A model generated the notes under the pieces. The model worked only from the letters and a program-made list of their open reading frames with translations. It had not been told where the DNA came from and did no database searches. From assembly GCF_019429525.1 (NCBI RefSeq), contig NZ_JAHXZL010000006.1, positions 248,001-312,000 of the forward strand: a stretch of DNA of 64,000 bases. Reading direction: 5' to 3'. Source of the DNA: Sphingomonas folli (GTDB taxonomy: Bacteria; Pseudomonadota; Alphaproteobacteria; Sphingomonadales; Sphingomonadaceae). The position numbers were made by a program, and so were the translations under genes. Shown one piece after another: positions 1 to 9,167 of this stretch; position 1 is the stretch's first letter; every line of letters starts with the position of its first letter.

Positions 1-926
1 TCGCCGTCGGCGGGCGCGAGCACGCGCGCGACCGGCTGCGCCACGGTGCGTCCCGGCGGCACGTCCTCCAGCAGCCAGACGTTGCCGCCGATCATCGCGC
101 CGCGACCGATCGTCACGCGGCCGAGGATCGTCGCGCCGGCGTAGATCACCACGTCGTCCTCGACGATCGGGTGGCGCGCATAGCGCTCGCGCGGGCGGTC
201 GAGCGCGTCGCACAAGGGCGTGCGCGCGCCGAGCGTGACGTGCTGGTAGAGCCGCACCCGCTCGCCGACGATCGCGGTCTCGCCGATGACGACGCCGGTA
301 CCGTGGTCGATGAAGAAATGCGCGCCGATCGTCGCGCCGGGGTGGATGTCGACCCCGGTGCGCTCGTTGGCAATCTCCGAGATCAGCCGCGCGGTGATCG
401 GCGCGCCGAGCTGGTAGAGCGGGTGCGCGATGCGATGGTGCAGGCTCGCGATCGCGCCCGGGTAGCAGACCAGGATCTCGTCCGCGCTGCGCGCCGCGGG
501 GTCGCCGAGGAACGCGGCGGCGACGTCGCTGTCGATCAGCCGGCGCACCTCGCCGAGCGTGGCGAGGAACAGCCGGACGATCGCCGCGGCCTGCCCGGGA
601 TCGAAGGTGCCGCTGCGCGCCTCGGCCTGCCAATAGGCCAGCTCGGCGCCGATCTCGCGCTCCAGCTCGCCCGCGGCGGCGAGCAGTTTGGCGGCGACGA
701 AGCCGTCCTCGTCGCCCGCTCCGCCGCGATACTGGCCGAGTCGCCGCGGGAACAGCGCGGCGGCGAGTGTCTCGACCACGCGCTCCAGCGCGGGGCGCGA
801 CGGGAAGGAGCGCGCCTCCTCGGACGGGTGGCCGGCACGCCAGTCGTCGCGCGCGGTGCGCAGCGCCCGCACCGCCGCCGCGATCGCCGAGCCCTCGTCC
901 GCCTCGCTCGCAGCCACACCGCTCAT
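1..926 (-). CDS. epsC: Serine O-acetyltransferase, EpsC/CysE type (partial, C-terminus beyond the window)
   Basis: Transfers acetyl from acetyl-CoA to L-serine to give O-acetylserine, the cytosolic precursor of cysteine. The frame read from the ATG at 926 has a helical head of about 150 residues, then a left-handed beta-helix with hexapeptide repeats. It contains IDHGTGVVIGET and LYQHVTLGA, where the acetyltransferase family keeps its catalytic His. The frame is still open at base 3, so the tail is missing. A GAGGGG-like ribosome site lies just upstream. It follows rpoN on the same strand after 105 bp, replacing the hpf/ptsN genes often found there. The head is longer than in E. coli CysE, which fits the EpsC subfamily. 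Confidence 0.88.
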   Translation of the reverse strand, partial: MSGVAASEADEGSAIAAAVRALRTARDDWRAGHPSEEARSFPSRPALERVVETLAAALFPRRLGQYRGGAGDEDGFVAAKLLAAAGELEREIGAELAYWQAEARSGTFDPGQAAAIVRLFLATLGEVRRLIDSDVAAAFLGDPAARSADEILVCYPGAIASLHHRIAHPLYQLGAPITARLISEIANERTGVDIHPGATIGAHFFIDHGTGVVIGETAIVGERVRLYQHVTLGARTPLCDALDRPRERYARHPIVEDDVVIYAGATILGRVTIGRGAMIGGNVWLLEDVPPGRTVAQPVARVLAPADG

Positions 927-1031
927 CCCGCGCCCCTCGTCAGCCCGTCCGAGCCCGAGGTCATACTCTACCAAGCTAGGGGATGATCCAAGCATTTCTT
1001 GCGCGGCGAGGAGCTTGGCGCGCACCCGGCG

Positions 1032-2510
1032 TCAGGCGCGCTGCAGCGCGCGGGCGCGGCGGCGCTGGACCGAGCTGCCGATCCCCATCGCCTCGCGATA
1101 TTTCGCCACGGTGCGGCGCGCGATCCCGAACCCCTTGGCCTCGAGCAGCTCCACCAGAGTGTCGTCGGACAGAATCGTGTCGCCCTCGCCCGCGATCAGC
1201 GCGCGGATCGCGCTCCTCACCGCCTCGGCCGAGACCGCGTCGCCGCCGTCCGCCGCGGCGATCGCCGAGGTGAAGAAATACTTCAGCTCGAACAGCCCGC
1301 GCGCGCAGCTGAGATATTTGTTGCTGGTGACGCGGCTCACGGTCGACTCGTGCAGCTCGATCGCGTCCGCCACCTGGCGCAGCGTCAGCGGGCGCAAATG
1401 CGCGACGCCGTGGAGGAAGAAGGCCTCCTGCTGGCGCACGATCTCGGTCGCCACCTTGATGATCGTGCGCTGGCGCTGGTCGAGCGCCTTGACCAGCCAG
1501 TTGGCGCTGGCGAGCTTCTCGGCGAGCCAGGTCTTGCCCGCGCGGTCCTGCGCCCCGCCGGCGAGCTCGGCATAATAGCTCTTGTTGACCAGCACGCGCG
1601 GCAGCGTCGCGGCGTTGAGCTCGATCGCCCAGCCGCCGCGCGCGCGGGTCACGTTGAGGTCGGGGATCACCGGCGCGGGCGGGTCGCCGCCGTAGCGGAA
1701 GCCGGGCTTGGGATCATAGCCGCGCAGCTCGCGGATCATGTCCGCCATGTCCTCGTCGTCGGCGCGGCAGATCTTCCTGAGCCGCGCCAGCTCGCCGCGC
1801 GCGAGCAGGTCGAGGTGGTCGAGCAGCCGCGCCATCATGGGGTCGTAGCGGTCCGCGTCGCGCGCCTGGATCGCGAGACACTCGGCGAGGTCGCGCGCGC
1901 CCACCCCGGTCGGCTCGAAGCGCTGGATCGCGGCGAGCACCGCCTCGACCTGAGCGAGCGGCACGCCGAGCCGCTGCGCCACGTCGAGCAGGTCCGCGCG
2001 GAGGTAGCCGGCCTCGTCGATCTGGTCGATCAGCGCGCGCGCGACGAAGAGGTCGGCGTCGTCGAAGCTCGCGCCCGCCTGGGCGAGCAGCACGTCGGCG
2101 AGGCTCTCGCTGGTGTCGGCGAAGCTGTCGAAGTCGATCGCCTCGCCGCTGCCGCTGCTCCCGGCGCCGATCTCGCCGATCCGCTCGGCCGCGGACTCGC
2201 TGGGGCCGTCGTCGAACCGCTCGGCGGCGATGTCGACGTCGAGCGACTCGCCCGCGCCCTCGCCCGCCATCACCAGCTCGTCGGCCCCCGCAGGCTCGTC
2301 GCGCGGCGCCTCGGTGGCGTCTGGCACGGCGGTGGGCGCGTCCTCGGCGGGCGCGCTCGACTCGAGCAGCGGGTTGCGCTCGATCTCCTCGGCGATCACG
2401 CCCTCGATCTCGAGGTTGCTCAGCGCCAGCAGCTTGATCGCCTGCTGGAGCTGCGGCGTCATCACCAGCGACTGCGACTGGCGCAGGTCGAGGCGCGGCG
2501 CGAGACTCAC
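1032..2510 (-). CDS. rpoN: RNA polymerase sigma-54 factor
   Basis: Alternative sigma factor that recognises -24/-12 promoters and needs AAA+ activators. The 492-residue protein has the glutamine-rich region I at its start (RQSQSLVMTPQLQQAI), an acidic spacer at about residues 50-130, the core-binding region, the helix-turn-helix, and the diagnostic RpoN box ARRTVAKYRE at residues 464-473 near the C-terminus. It starts 25 bp after lptB, the usual proteobacterial neighbour. A matching -24/-12 promoter lies before glnK at 57289-57305, so nitrogen control is a likely local target. Length and motifs are complete. Confidence 0.97.
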   Translation of the reverse strand: MSLAPRLDLRQSQSLVMTPQLQQAIKLLALSNLEIEGVIAEEIERNPLLESSAPAEDAPTAVPDATEAPRDEPAGADELVMAGEGAGESLDVDIAAERFDDGPSESAAERIGEIGAGSSGSGEAIDFDSFADTSESLADVLLAQAGASFDDADLFVARALIDQIDEAGYLRADLLDVAQRLGVPLAQVEAVLAAIQRFEPTGVGARDLAECLAIQARDADRYDPMMARLLDHLDLLARGELARLRKICRADDEDMADMIRELRGYDPKPGFRYGGDPPAPVIPDLNVTRARGGWAIELNAATLPRVLVNKSYYAELAGGAQDRAGKTWLAEKLASANWLVKALDQRQRTIIKVATEIVRQQEAFFLHGVAHLRPLTLRQVADAIELHESTVSRVTSNKYLSCARGLFELKYFFTSAIAAADGGDAVSAEAVRSAIRALIAGEGDTILSDDTLVELLEAKGFGIARRTVAKYREAMGIGSSVQRRRARALQRA

Positions 2511-2535
2511 CGGGCGGGTCCGCGGCGCGTCGGCA

Positions 2536-3330
2536 TTACAGCGTGAAGCTCTCGCCCAGGTAGAGGCGGCGGACGTTCTCGTCGCGCACCAGCTCCTCGG
2601 GGCTGCCGGTGAACAGCACCTTGCCGTCGTAGATGATGTAGCCGCGGTCGACGATGTCGAGCGTCTCGCGCACGTTGTGGTCGGTGATCAGCACGCCGAT
2701 GCCGCGCTCCTTGAGCTGGCACACCAGGTCGCGGATGTCCGCGATCGAGATCGGGTCGATCCCGGCGAAGGGCTCGTCGAGCAGCATGATCGAGGGATCG
2801 GCGGCGAGCGCGCGCGCGATCTCGGCGCGGCGGCGCTCGCCGCCGGACAGCGCCATCGCGGGCGCGTCGCGCAGCCGCGTGAGGCCGAAATCGCCCAGCA
2901 GCTTCTCCAGCTTCTCGGCGCGCGCGGCGGCGTCGGGCTCGGCCAGCTCGAGCACGGTGAGGATGTTCTTCTCGATCGTCAGCCCGCGGAAGATCGACGT
3001 CTCCTGCGGCAGGTAGCCGAGGCCGAGGATGGCGCGGCGGTACATCGGCAGGCCGGTGATGTCGTCGCCGTCGAGCATGATCCGGCCCGAGTCGGGCTTC
3101 ACCAGCCCCATCACCGAGTAGAAGCAGGTGGTCTTGCCCGCGCCGTTGGGGCCGAGCAGCCCGATCACCTCGCCGCGCCCGACCGACACCGACACGTCGG
3201 TGAGCACCACGCGCTTGTCGTAGCTCTTCGCGATCGAGACCACCTGGAGGCCGCTCCGCGCCGGCGCCTCGTGGATCGGCGCGACCTGGTCGAGCGACTC
3301 GCGGTCGAGCTGGGTGGTGACGCTGTCCAT
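2536..3330 (-). CDS. lptB: LPS export ABC transporter ATP-binding protein LptB
   Basis: Cytoplasmic ATPase of the LptB2FGC complex that extracts lipopolysaccharide from the inner membrane. Using the ATG at 3330, the 264-residue protein has Walker A GPNGAGKTT (residues 60-68), the ABC signature LSGGERRRAE (161-170) and Walker B IMLLDEP (181-187), followed by the conserved switch-region H in TDHNVRET. An upstream in-frame ATG at 3348 exists but lacks a ribosome site. It lies downstream of lptC and lptA and upstream of rpoN. The roughly 175-bp gap from lptA is the longest in this gene run and carries a small palindrome. Confidence 0.96.
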   Translation of the reverse strand: MDSVTTQLDRESLDQVAPIHEAPARSGLQVVSIAKSYDKRVVLTDVSVSVGRGEVIGLLGPNGAGKTTCFYSVMGLVKPDSGRIMLDGDDITGLPMYRRAILGLGYLPQETSIFRGLTIEKNILTVLELAEPDAAARAEKLEKLLGDFGLTRLRDAPAMALSGGERRRAEIARALAADPSIMLLDEPFAGIDPISIADIRDLVCQLKERGIGVLITDHNVRETLDIVDRGYIIYDGKVLFTGSPEELVRDENVRRLYLGESFTL

Positions 3331-3471
3331 CGGCGATCGACCTCGCATAACAGGGTTACCGGACGACTAACGGCGCGCCGGTTGGCAGGGAACGTGCATG
3401 CCCGATCGGGCGCGCGCTTTGAAGGGGGGACATGACGAGCGGTGCGGCCACGGGGGCGAGGCGGGCGCTCG

Positions 3472-3494
3472 CCCCTCCCCGTCGAGGGGAGGAC
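3472..3494. repeat. Short palindrome, arm of the dispersed CCTCCCC element
   Basis: CCTCCCC (3474-3480) and GGGGAGG (3486-3492) face each other in the lptA-lptB gap, followed by GACAGGATCG. It looks like one end-hairpin of the larger elements at 10611, 47601 and 53621, standing alone. Confidence 0.4.
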
Positions 3495-3506
3495 AGGATC
3501 GTTCCC

Positions 3507-4055
3507 TCAGTTCCGCTTGGGTACCGAGAACGTCCCCGTCACGCGCCCGCTCGGCGCCTGCGTGACGTTGCCCGCCCCGCCGCTGCCGCCCGCCACCGCC
3601 GAGCCGTCGATCACCGCGCGCCCCGTGTCGAGGTTGATCGTCAGGCGGCCGCCGCTGACGGTATTGCCCGCCTGGGTCAGCCGCACCCCGCCCAGCATCG
3701 TGATGACGCGGCGGTTGAGGTCGTACACCGCATAGGTGCTGCGCGCGGTCTGGTCGGGCCGGGTCACCGTCACCCCGCCCGCGGCGTCGAGCCGCGACAC
3801 CTGCGGGTTCCCGTCCTCGACCTGCCCGGTGTAGGCGACCGTCATCCGCGCCGCGTCGAGCGTCATCTCGGCCTGGCGCACCTTGACGTTGCCCGCCAGC
3901 ACGGCGCGGTTGGCGCGATCCTGCAGCTCGATGTGGTCGGCGCCGAAATCGATCGGCGCGGCGCTGTTGTGACGCGTCTGCGCGACCGCGCCGCCGGCGA
4001 GCAGCAGCGCCAGCAGCGGGACTCGGCAGGCGACCGGGGCGAGGGGGCGCAACAT
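3507..4055 (-). CDS. lptA: LPS export periplasmic bridge protein LptA (OstA-like)
   Basis: Forms the periplasmic beta-jellyroll bridge that carries lipopolysaccharide from LptC to LptD. The 182-residue product has a signal peptide (MLRPLAPVACR then LLALLLAGGAVAQ) and the OstA-type repeats with IDFGADHIELQDRANRAVLAGNV and TRLDAA-like turns. The tail is proline/glycine-rich. It begins 12 bp after the lptC stop, so the two are clearly co-transcribed. Length fits the family. Confidence 0.92.
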   Translation of the reverse strand: MLRPLAPVACRVPLLALLLAGGAVAQTRHNSAAPIDFGADHIELQDRANRAVLAGNVKVRQAEMTLDAARMTVAYTGQVEDGNPQVSRLDAAGGVTVTRPDQTARSTYAVYDLNRRVITMLGGVRLTQAGNTVSGGRLTINLDTGRAVIDGSAVAGGSGGAGNVTQAPSGRVTGTFSVPKRN

Positions 4056-4067
4056 CCAGCGCTCTTT

Positions 4068-4700
4068 CTATTTTCTCGGGTCGATCCGCAAGCGCGCATT
4101 GCCGTCGAGCGTGACGGTGCGCGCCTCCAGGTCGGCGCGCATGCTGTCGGCGCTGAACGTGCCCTGCCGCACCGTGCCCGTCACCGCCGCGGTGGAGCGC
4201 AGCTTGCGCGTCTTGAGGTCGACCACCGCGTCGTTGGTGTCGAGCGCGTAATTGTTCGGGCCGCGCACCTTGATCGGCCCGGCGACGTCGACCTGCTCGC
4301 GGTCCATGTCGTAGCGGCCGGTCGGCGCGGTCATCTCCGCCGGTCCGTCGGACAGGCGGATCGCGGCGGCGAGGTCGCGGATGTTGACGACCGGCTCGGC
4401 CGAGCTCTTCTGCAGCGCCGAACCGGCGGTGAGCGCGAAGGGCTGCCCCTTGGCGTCGGTGCCGCGATAGCGCGCGCGCTGGATCTTGAGTCGCTCGCGC
4501 GCGACCTCGACCTTGTTCTTGTCGAGCACGAACGAGGCGTCGCCGCCCATGGTCAGCGGCGCCATCACCAGGAAGGCGAACAGCACGCCGATCGAGAGCG
4601 GCAGCAGGCGGTTGGCGGTGGCGATCAGGCGATCGTGGCGCCCGCCGGGCTGCGCCCAGCGCTGGCGCTCCGAACGCGTGCGCAGCGCCACCTCAGACAT
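4068..4700 (-). CDS. lptC: LPS export system protein LptC
   Basis: Inner-membrane-anchored partner of the Lpt machinery that receives LPS from LptB2FG and passes it to LptA. The ATG at 4700 gives 210 residues: a basic cytoplasmic head, one membrane segment (about residues 28-50, LLPLSIGVLFAFLVMAPL), then a jellyroll domain. The start is fixed by an 8-bp overlap with the rnd stop at 4693, suggesting translational coupling. Sequence conservation in this family is low, so the call rests partly on the position between rnd and lptA. Confidence 0.9.
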   Translation of the reverse strand: MSEVALRTRSERQRWAQPGGRHDRLIATANRLLPLSIGVLFAFLVMAPLTMGGDASFVLDKNKVEVARERLKIQRARYRGTDAKGQPFALTAGSALQKSSAEPVVNIRDLAAAIRLSDGPAEMTAPTGRYDMDREQVDVAGPIKVRGPNNYALDTNDAVVDLKTRKLRSTAAVTGTVRQGTFSADSMRADLEARTVTLDGNARLRIDPRK

Positions 4701-5313
4701 GCGCGAAGATGTCCACCTCGGGCCAGCCCGCGAGGTCGAGCTCGGCGCGCGCGGGGAGGAAGTCGAAGCACGCCTGCGCCAGCGCGGTGCGGCCCTCGCG
4801 CGCGAGCCGGCGGTCGAGCTCGTCGCGCAGCCGGTGCAGGAAGCGCACGTCGGAGGCGGCATAGTCGCGCTGCGCCTCGCTCAGCTCGGGGCCGCCCCAG
4901 TCGGACGACTGCTGCTGCTTCGAGATGTCCTGGCCGAGCAGCTCGCGCACCAGCTCCTTCAGCCCGTGGCGGTCGGTGTAGGTGCGCACCAGCCGCGACG
5001 CGGTCTTGGTGCAATAGACGGGGGCGGCGACGACGCCGAGATAGTGGCGGATCGCGGCGAGGTCGAAGCGCGCGAAATGGTACAGCTTCGCCCGCCCGGG
5101 ATCGGCGAGCACCGCGCGCAGCACCGGCGCGGCATAGTCGCTCCCGGGATTGAAGCGGACGAGATGCTCGTCGCCGCCGCCGTCGGACAATTGCACCAGG
5201 CAGAGCCGGTCGCGCGGGGTGATCAGCCCCATCGTCTCGGTATCGACCGCGATCGCGGCGCCCGGGGCGAACACGTCGCCGGGCAGATCTTCCTCGTGGA
5301 AATGGACAGCCAT
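4693..5313 (-). CDS. rnd: Ribonuclease D-like 3'-5' exonuclease (short, no HRDC domain)
   Basis: DEDDy exoribonuclease, expected to trim 3' ends of structured RNAs in the cytosol. The 206-residue protein has all exonuclease motifs: D24 and E26 in VDTETMG, D84 in FARFDLAAI, and Y151/D155 in YAASD. It stops right after this domain, whereas E. coli RNase D (about 375 residues) adds two HRDC domains; the short form is usual in alphaproteobacteria. The start is the ATG at 5313; the frame runs on upstream as low-complexity sequence antisense to the cold-shock gene and is not coding. It heads the lpt-rpoN gene run and is divergent from the cold-shock gene. Confidence 0.92.
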   Translation of the reverse strand: MAVHFHEEDLPGDVFAPGAAIAVDTETMGLITPRDRLCLVQLSDGGGDEHLVRFNPGSDYAAPVLRAVLADPGRAKLYHFARFDLAAIRHYLGVVAAPVYCTKTASRLVRTYTDRHGLKELVRELLGQDISKQQQSSDWGGPELSEAQRDYAASDVRFLHRLRDELDRRLAREGRTALAQACFDFLPARAELDLAGWPEVDIFAHV

Positions 5314-5577
5314 GCGAGCGGCTGTAGCGGGGCCGGGCGACGGGCTCAACGCGTTCCTTCCGCCCCGCCTGCGACGGACGGTGGCTCGCGCACGATAAGA
5401 AGCAAGTGACTGGCCCTCCTGCAAAGAAAAGACTCGCACAACGATTCGACGGGGCTGGATTGTTCGGCTATGACGGGCGATGCGGCGCGATGGATCTGCG
5501 CCCGGGGAACCGCGTTCGCCGTCCTGCGCGTGGTCTCGTTGAGAATGTTCGGGCGGACCGGGAAGACGAACAGGGTT

Positions 5578-6402
5578 ATGGGTTACGACAAGGGCGGCCG
5601 CGGCAATCGCGGCGGGCGTGGGCGCGACAAGCGCGACGGTTTCGGCGGCGGCGGTGACGACTTCGGCGGCGGCGGTGGCTTCGGTGGCGGCGGCTTCGGC
5701 TACGAGGATCGCGGCGGCTTCGGTGGCGGTGGCGGCAACCGCGGCTTCGGCGGCGGTGGCTTCGGCGGCGGCGGCGGCGGTGGTCGCGGCTTCGGCGGCG
5801 GCGGCGGCGGGTTCAGCGGCGGCGGCGGTGGTGGCGGCTTCGGCGGCGGCCGCGGCATGCCCCCCCAGGTCGTCGGCGAGGGCACGGGCGTCGTCAAGTT
5901 CTTCAACGCGCAGAAGGGCTTCGGCTTCATCGTGCGCGACGACGGCGGCGAGGACGTGTTCGTCCACATCTCCGCGGTCGAGCAGGCGGGTCTCGCCGGC
6001 CTGGCCGAGGGTCAGCCGCTCGGCTTCACCCTGGTGGATCGCGGCGGCCGCATCTCGGCGACCGACCTCAAGATCGACGGCGAGCCGATGCCAGTGACCG
6101 ATCGCGCGCCCCCGCGCGAGGGCGGCTTCGGCGGCGCGCCGGGCGGTGCCGGCGGTGCGCGCGGCGCGCCGCAGCGCCAGCTGACCGGTGAGAAGGCCAC
6201 GGGTACGGTCAAGTTCTTCAACGCCATGAAGGGTTTCGGCTTCATCCAGCGCGACGACGGCCAGCCCGACGCGTTCGTCCACATCTCGGCGGTCGAGCGC
6301 GCCGGCATGCCGACGCTCAACGAGGGCGACCGGCTGCAGTTCGAGATCGAGGTCGATCGTCGCGGCAAGTACGCCGCGGTGAACCTGTCCTCGTCGAGCT
6401 GA
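5578..6402 (+). CDS. Double cold-shock-domain protein with a Gly/Phe-rich N-terminal region
   Basis: RNA/ssDNA-binding protein with two OB-fold cold-shock domains. From the ATG at 5578 (274 residues), residues 1-97 are almost all Gly with regularly placed Phe, Arg and Asp (GFGGGG-type repeats and an RGGRGR motif). The first cold-shock domain is at about 103-170 and the second at about 206-272; each has RNP-1 KGFGFI and an RNP-2-like FVHIS. In-frame ATGs at 5470 and 5545 would extend the head by 36 or 11 residues; 5578 was chosen because the basic Gly-rich sequence begins there, but the start is uncertain. It is monocistronic with its own terminator, and divergent from rnd across about 260 bp. 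Confidence 0.9.
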   Translation: MGYDKGGRGNRGGRGRDKRDGFGGGGDDFGGGGGFGGGGFGYEDRGGFGGGGGNRGFGGGGFGGGGGGGRGFGGGGGGFSGGGGGGGFGGGRGMPPQVVGEGTGVVKFFNAQKGFGFIVRDDGGEDVFVHISAVEQAGLAGLAEGQPLGFTLVDRGGRISATDLKIDGEPMPVTDRAPPREGGFGGAPGGAGGARGAPQRQLTGEKATGTVKFFNAMKGFGFIQRDDGQPDAFVHISAVERAGMPTLNEGDRLQFEIEVDRRGKYAAVNLSSSS

Positions 6403-6425
6403 TCGGCCCGCCGAACGGCTGACAG

Positions 6426-6460
6426 CGGCCCGCCCGACCCCGTCGGGCGGGCCGTTCTCG
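6426..6460 (+). terminator. Rho-independent terminator of the cold-shock gene
   Basis: A perfect 13-bp GC-rich stem (CGGCCCGCCCGAC at 6426-6438 with its complement at 6442-6454) with a 3-nt loop, followed by a T-rich TTCTCGTTCT run, 23 bp after the stop codon. Confidence 0.85.
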
Positions 6461-6541
6461 TTCTCGCGCCGCCTCGTCGGCCGCGCGGCGCTTGCGCTCG
6501 CCCGCTCGCTCGCGCATCGCGGCGCCGAGGGAGCCCATGCC

Positions 6542-7372
6542 ATGACCGCACGCCACCGTCCCGCCCGCGCCGCCGCCGCGCTCGCGCTCGTCGCGCTCAC
6601 CGGCGCCTGCGCGCCGTCGCTCAAGGTGATGACCTACAACGTCCGCTACGCCTCGGACGAGGGGCCGCAGCCGTGGCCGTCGCGCCGGGCCGCCGCGGTG
6701 GCGATGCTGCGCCGCGTCCACCCCGACGTGGTCGGCACGCAGGAGCTGCTCCAGCGCCAGGGCGACGACATGGTCGCGGCGCTGCCCGACTATCGCTGGT
6801 TCGGCCGCGACCGCAGGGGCGCGCACGCCGACGAGCATATGGGGATCCTCTACCGCACCGATCGCCTGACGTTGCTGCGCCAGGGCGACTTCTGGCTCTC
6901 GGACACGCCCGACGCGGTCGGCAGCCAGAGCTGGGGCACCGACCTGCCGCGGATGGCGACCTGGGGCGAGTTCGCGCTCAGGAGCGATCCGCGCCGGCAT
7001 TTCCTGCTGATCGACACGCATCTCGCGCACCGCGACGTCGACGCCGCCGCGCGCGACCGCGCCGCGGCGCTGCTGCTCGAGCGTATCCCGACGATCGCGC
7101 GCGGCGTGCCCGTGGTGTTGACCGGCGACTTCAACGCCACGCCCGACAGCGCCGCCTATCGCCGCCTCGCCGCCGCCATGACCGACGCCTGGGGCAAGCG
7201 ACCGGGCGGGATGACCTTCCACGACTTCACCGGGGTGGCCGACCGCCGGATCGACTATATCTTCCTCGACGGCGCGCGCGCCGGCGGCGCCACGGTCGTC
7301 ACCGACCGGCCGGGCGGGGTCTATCCGTCCGACCATTTCCCAGTCACCGCCAAGGTGACGCTGCTGCGCTGA
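6542..7372 (+). CDS. Endonuclease/exonuclease/phosphatase-fold hydrolase, probably exported
   Basis: Member of the metal-dependent EEP superfamily (DNase I/phosphodiesterase fold). The 276-residue protein has a signal segment ending in LTGAC (C23), a lipobox-like site, then family motifs: MTYNVRY, GTQEL (metal-binding Glu), DTHLAHRD, LTGDFNATP and the C-terminal SDHFPV with the catalytic Asp-His pair. This motif set is typical of secreted sphingomyelinase-like and phosphodiesterase-like hydrolases; the substrate cannot be read. It is followed convergently by the GH51 gene, so a role in the neighbouring sugar region is possible but unproven. Confidence 0.85.
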   Translation: MTARHRPARAAAALALVALTGACAPSLKVMTYNVRYASDEGPQPWPSRRAAAVAMLRRVHPDVVGTQELLQRQGDDMVAALPDYRWFGRDRRGAHADEHMGILYRTDRLTLLRQGDFWLSDTPDAVGSQSWGTDLPRMATWGEFALRSDPRRHFLLIDTHLAHRDVDAAARDRAAALLLERIPTIARGVPVVLTGDFNATPDSAAYRRLAAAMTDAWGKRPGGMTFHDFTGVADRRIDYIFLDGARAGGATVVTDRPGGVYPSDHFPVTAKVTLLR

Positions 7373-7496
7373 GTGGCGGGGGAGGCGGCGCGCCGTGCTC
7401 CGGCGGGGCGACGGCGGATCTGGGCGGCGCAATACTCCGACATGATCCGCGCGATCGCCGTGCCGGCGGCGCGGGTCGCCCCCGCGCCGCGCGCCC

Positions 7497-9065
7497 TCAC
7501 TGCAGCGTCAGCATGACCACCGACTTGGCCGGCAGCGTCACGCTGAGCTGCCCGCCCGCCACCTGCGCGCCCGTGAAGGCGGCGGGCGCGACCGCGTTGG
7601 GCTGGTCGAAGGTGTTGATCGCGGTCATCGCGGGCGCGGTGAGGATCTGCCCGGTGGCGCCGCTGGCGTTGAGCCCGGCGAGCGCGGCCTGCACCGTGAT
7701 CGCGCGGTTCGGGTCGGCGTTGGCGAGCGCGACATGCACCACCCCCGCCTTGTCGCGCACCGCCGAGGCGCTGACCGCCGGCATCACCCACTGGTCCTTG
7801 TTGTACCAGGGCGACTTGAGCTCGATCGGCAGCACCGTGCCGTCCATGTACGGCTTGTACATGTGGAAGACGTGGTACGTCGGCGTCAGCACCATCTTGC
7901 TGCCGTCGGTCAGGATCATCGCCTGCAGCACGTTCACCATCTGCGCGATCGCGGTCATCCGCACGCGGTCGGCGTGCTTGGCGAAGATGTTGAGGTTGAT
8001 CGCGGCGACCAGCGCGTCGCGCAGGCTGTTCTGCTGGCGCAGGAAGCCGGGGTGCGTGCCGGGGTCCTGCGCGTACCAGGTGCCCCATTCGTCGACCGCG
8101 AGGAAGACGCGCTTCTTCGGATCATATTTGTCCATGATCGCGCTGTGGCGCGTGATCAGTTCCTCCATCTTCCAGGTCTTGGCGAGCGTGTCGGCCCAGC
8201 CGGCCTCGTCGAAGTCGGTCGCCGAGGCGCGCGGCGGCCAGCCGGTGCCGCCCGGCACGGTGTAATAATGGAGCGAGAGGCCGTCGAGCTGCTCGCCCGC
8301 CTCGCGCATCATCACCTCGGTCCAGTTATAATCGTCGCCGTTGGCGCCCGAGGCGATCTTGAGCACCTTGGTGTTGGCGGGTGCCTTGATGAAGGTGGCG
8401 TAGCGGCGCGTCACGTCGGCGGCATATTCCGGGCGCATGTTGCCGCCGCAGCCCCACAGCTCGTTGCCGATGCCGAAATAGGGGAGTTTCCACGGCGCCT
8501 TGTGCCCGTTCTGCGCGCGCTCGTCGGCGAGCGTGCCGGCGGGCGAGGTGATATATTCCACCCACTCCGCCATCTCCTGCGGGGTGCCGTTGCCGACGTT
8601 GCCCGAGATATAGGGCTCGGCGCCGACCTGCTCGACCAGCTCCATGAACTCGTGCGTGCCGACGCTGTTGGGCTCGGTCACGCCGCCCCAGTGGGTGTTG
8701 ATCTTGACCGGGCGCTTGTTCTTCGGGCCGACGCCCTCGCGCCAGTGGTACTCGTCGGCGAAGCAGCCGCCGGGCCAGCGGATCACCGGCACGCCCAGCT
8801 CCTTGAGCGCGCCGATCACGTCGTTGCGGAAGCCGCGCGTGTTGGGGATCCTGCGGTCGTTGCCGACGTAGAGGCCGTTGTAGATGCCGTCGCCGAGATG
8901 CTCGGCGAACTGGGTGAAGATGCGCCGGTCGTAGGTCGCCCCGGGCTGGTCGCCGTGGACCGTGGCGGTGGCGGCGGGCGCGGCGGGCTCCTGCGCCTCA
9001 CCCGGCGCCGGCGCGAGCGCCGCCAGCATCAGCGCGCCGGTCAGCGCGAACAGACGTCCCTTCAT
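7497..9065 (-). CDS. Exported alpha-L-arabinofuranosidase, GH51 family
   Basis: Removes terminal alpha-L-arabinofuranosyl units from arabinan, arabinoxylan or arabinogalactan chains. The 522-residue protein has a signal peptide (residues 1-24), so it acts in the periplasm or outside. The barrel holds [13 protein letters not shown] (typical of GH51), the acid/base E202 in GNELWG and the nucleophile E326 in VDEWGTW; a beta-sandwich tail follows. The ATG at 9065 has GGGAGGATGGG upstream. A possible -10 (CATAAT on the minus strand at 9131-9136) lies beside an inverted repeat ACGCAA-N5-TTGCGT at 9152-9168 that touches the porin stop codon. It lies downstream of the porin gene on the same strand. 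Confidence 0.93.
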   Translation of the reverse strand: MKGRLFALTGALMLAALAPAPGEAQEPAAPAATATVHGDQPGATYDRRIFTQFAEHLGDGIYNGLYVGNDRRIPNTRGFRNDVIGALKELGVPVIRWPGGCFADEYHWREGVGPKNKRPVKINTHWGGVTEPNSVGTHEFMELVEQVGAEPYISGNVGNGTPQEMAEWVEYITSPAGTLADERAQNGHKAPWKLPYFGIGNELWGCGGNMRPEYAADVTRRYATFIKAPANTKVLKIASGANGDDYNWTEVMMREAGEQLDGLSLHYYTVPGGTGWPPRASATDFDEAGWADTLAKTWKMEELITRHSAIMDKYDPKKRVFLAVDEWGTWYAQDPGTHPGFLRQQNSLRDALVAAINLNIFAKHADRVRMTAIAQMVNVLQAMILTDGSKMVLTPTYHVFHMYKPYMDGTVLPIELKSPWYNKDQWVMPAVSASAVRDKAGVVHVALANADPNRAITVQAALAGLNASGATGQILTAPAMTAINTFDQPNAVAPAAFTGAQVAGGQLSVTLPAKSVVMLTLQ

Positions 9066-9167
9066 CCCATCCTCCCGTTGTCGGCGGCGCGTTCCCCGAC
9101 GCGGCTCACCCAGATCACGATTACTCGGACATTATGAAGTGACCCCGCCGAACGCAACGACTTTGCG

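Noticed and set aside
999..2546. A 515-codon plus-strand frame opposite rpoN
   Set aside because: Sigma-54 motifs on the other strand are unmistakable; the plus-strand translation is only charged, repetitive sequence.
4701..4862. A 54-codon N-terminal extension of lptC
   Set aside because: It lies within rnd in another frame and lacks lptC features; the ATG at 4700 gives a normal membrane anchor.
5314..6624. Extension of the RNase D frame upstream through the cold-shock gene
   Set aside because: Low-complexity sequence antisense to the Gly-rich head; the family start is the ATG at 5313.
7373..7496. GC-rich hairpin between the EEP and GH51 genes as a shared terminator
   Set aside because: The stem exists but no T-run follows on either strand.
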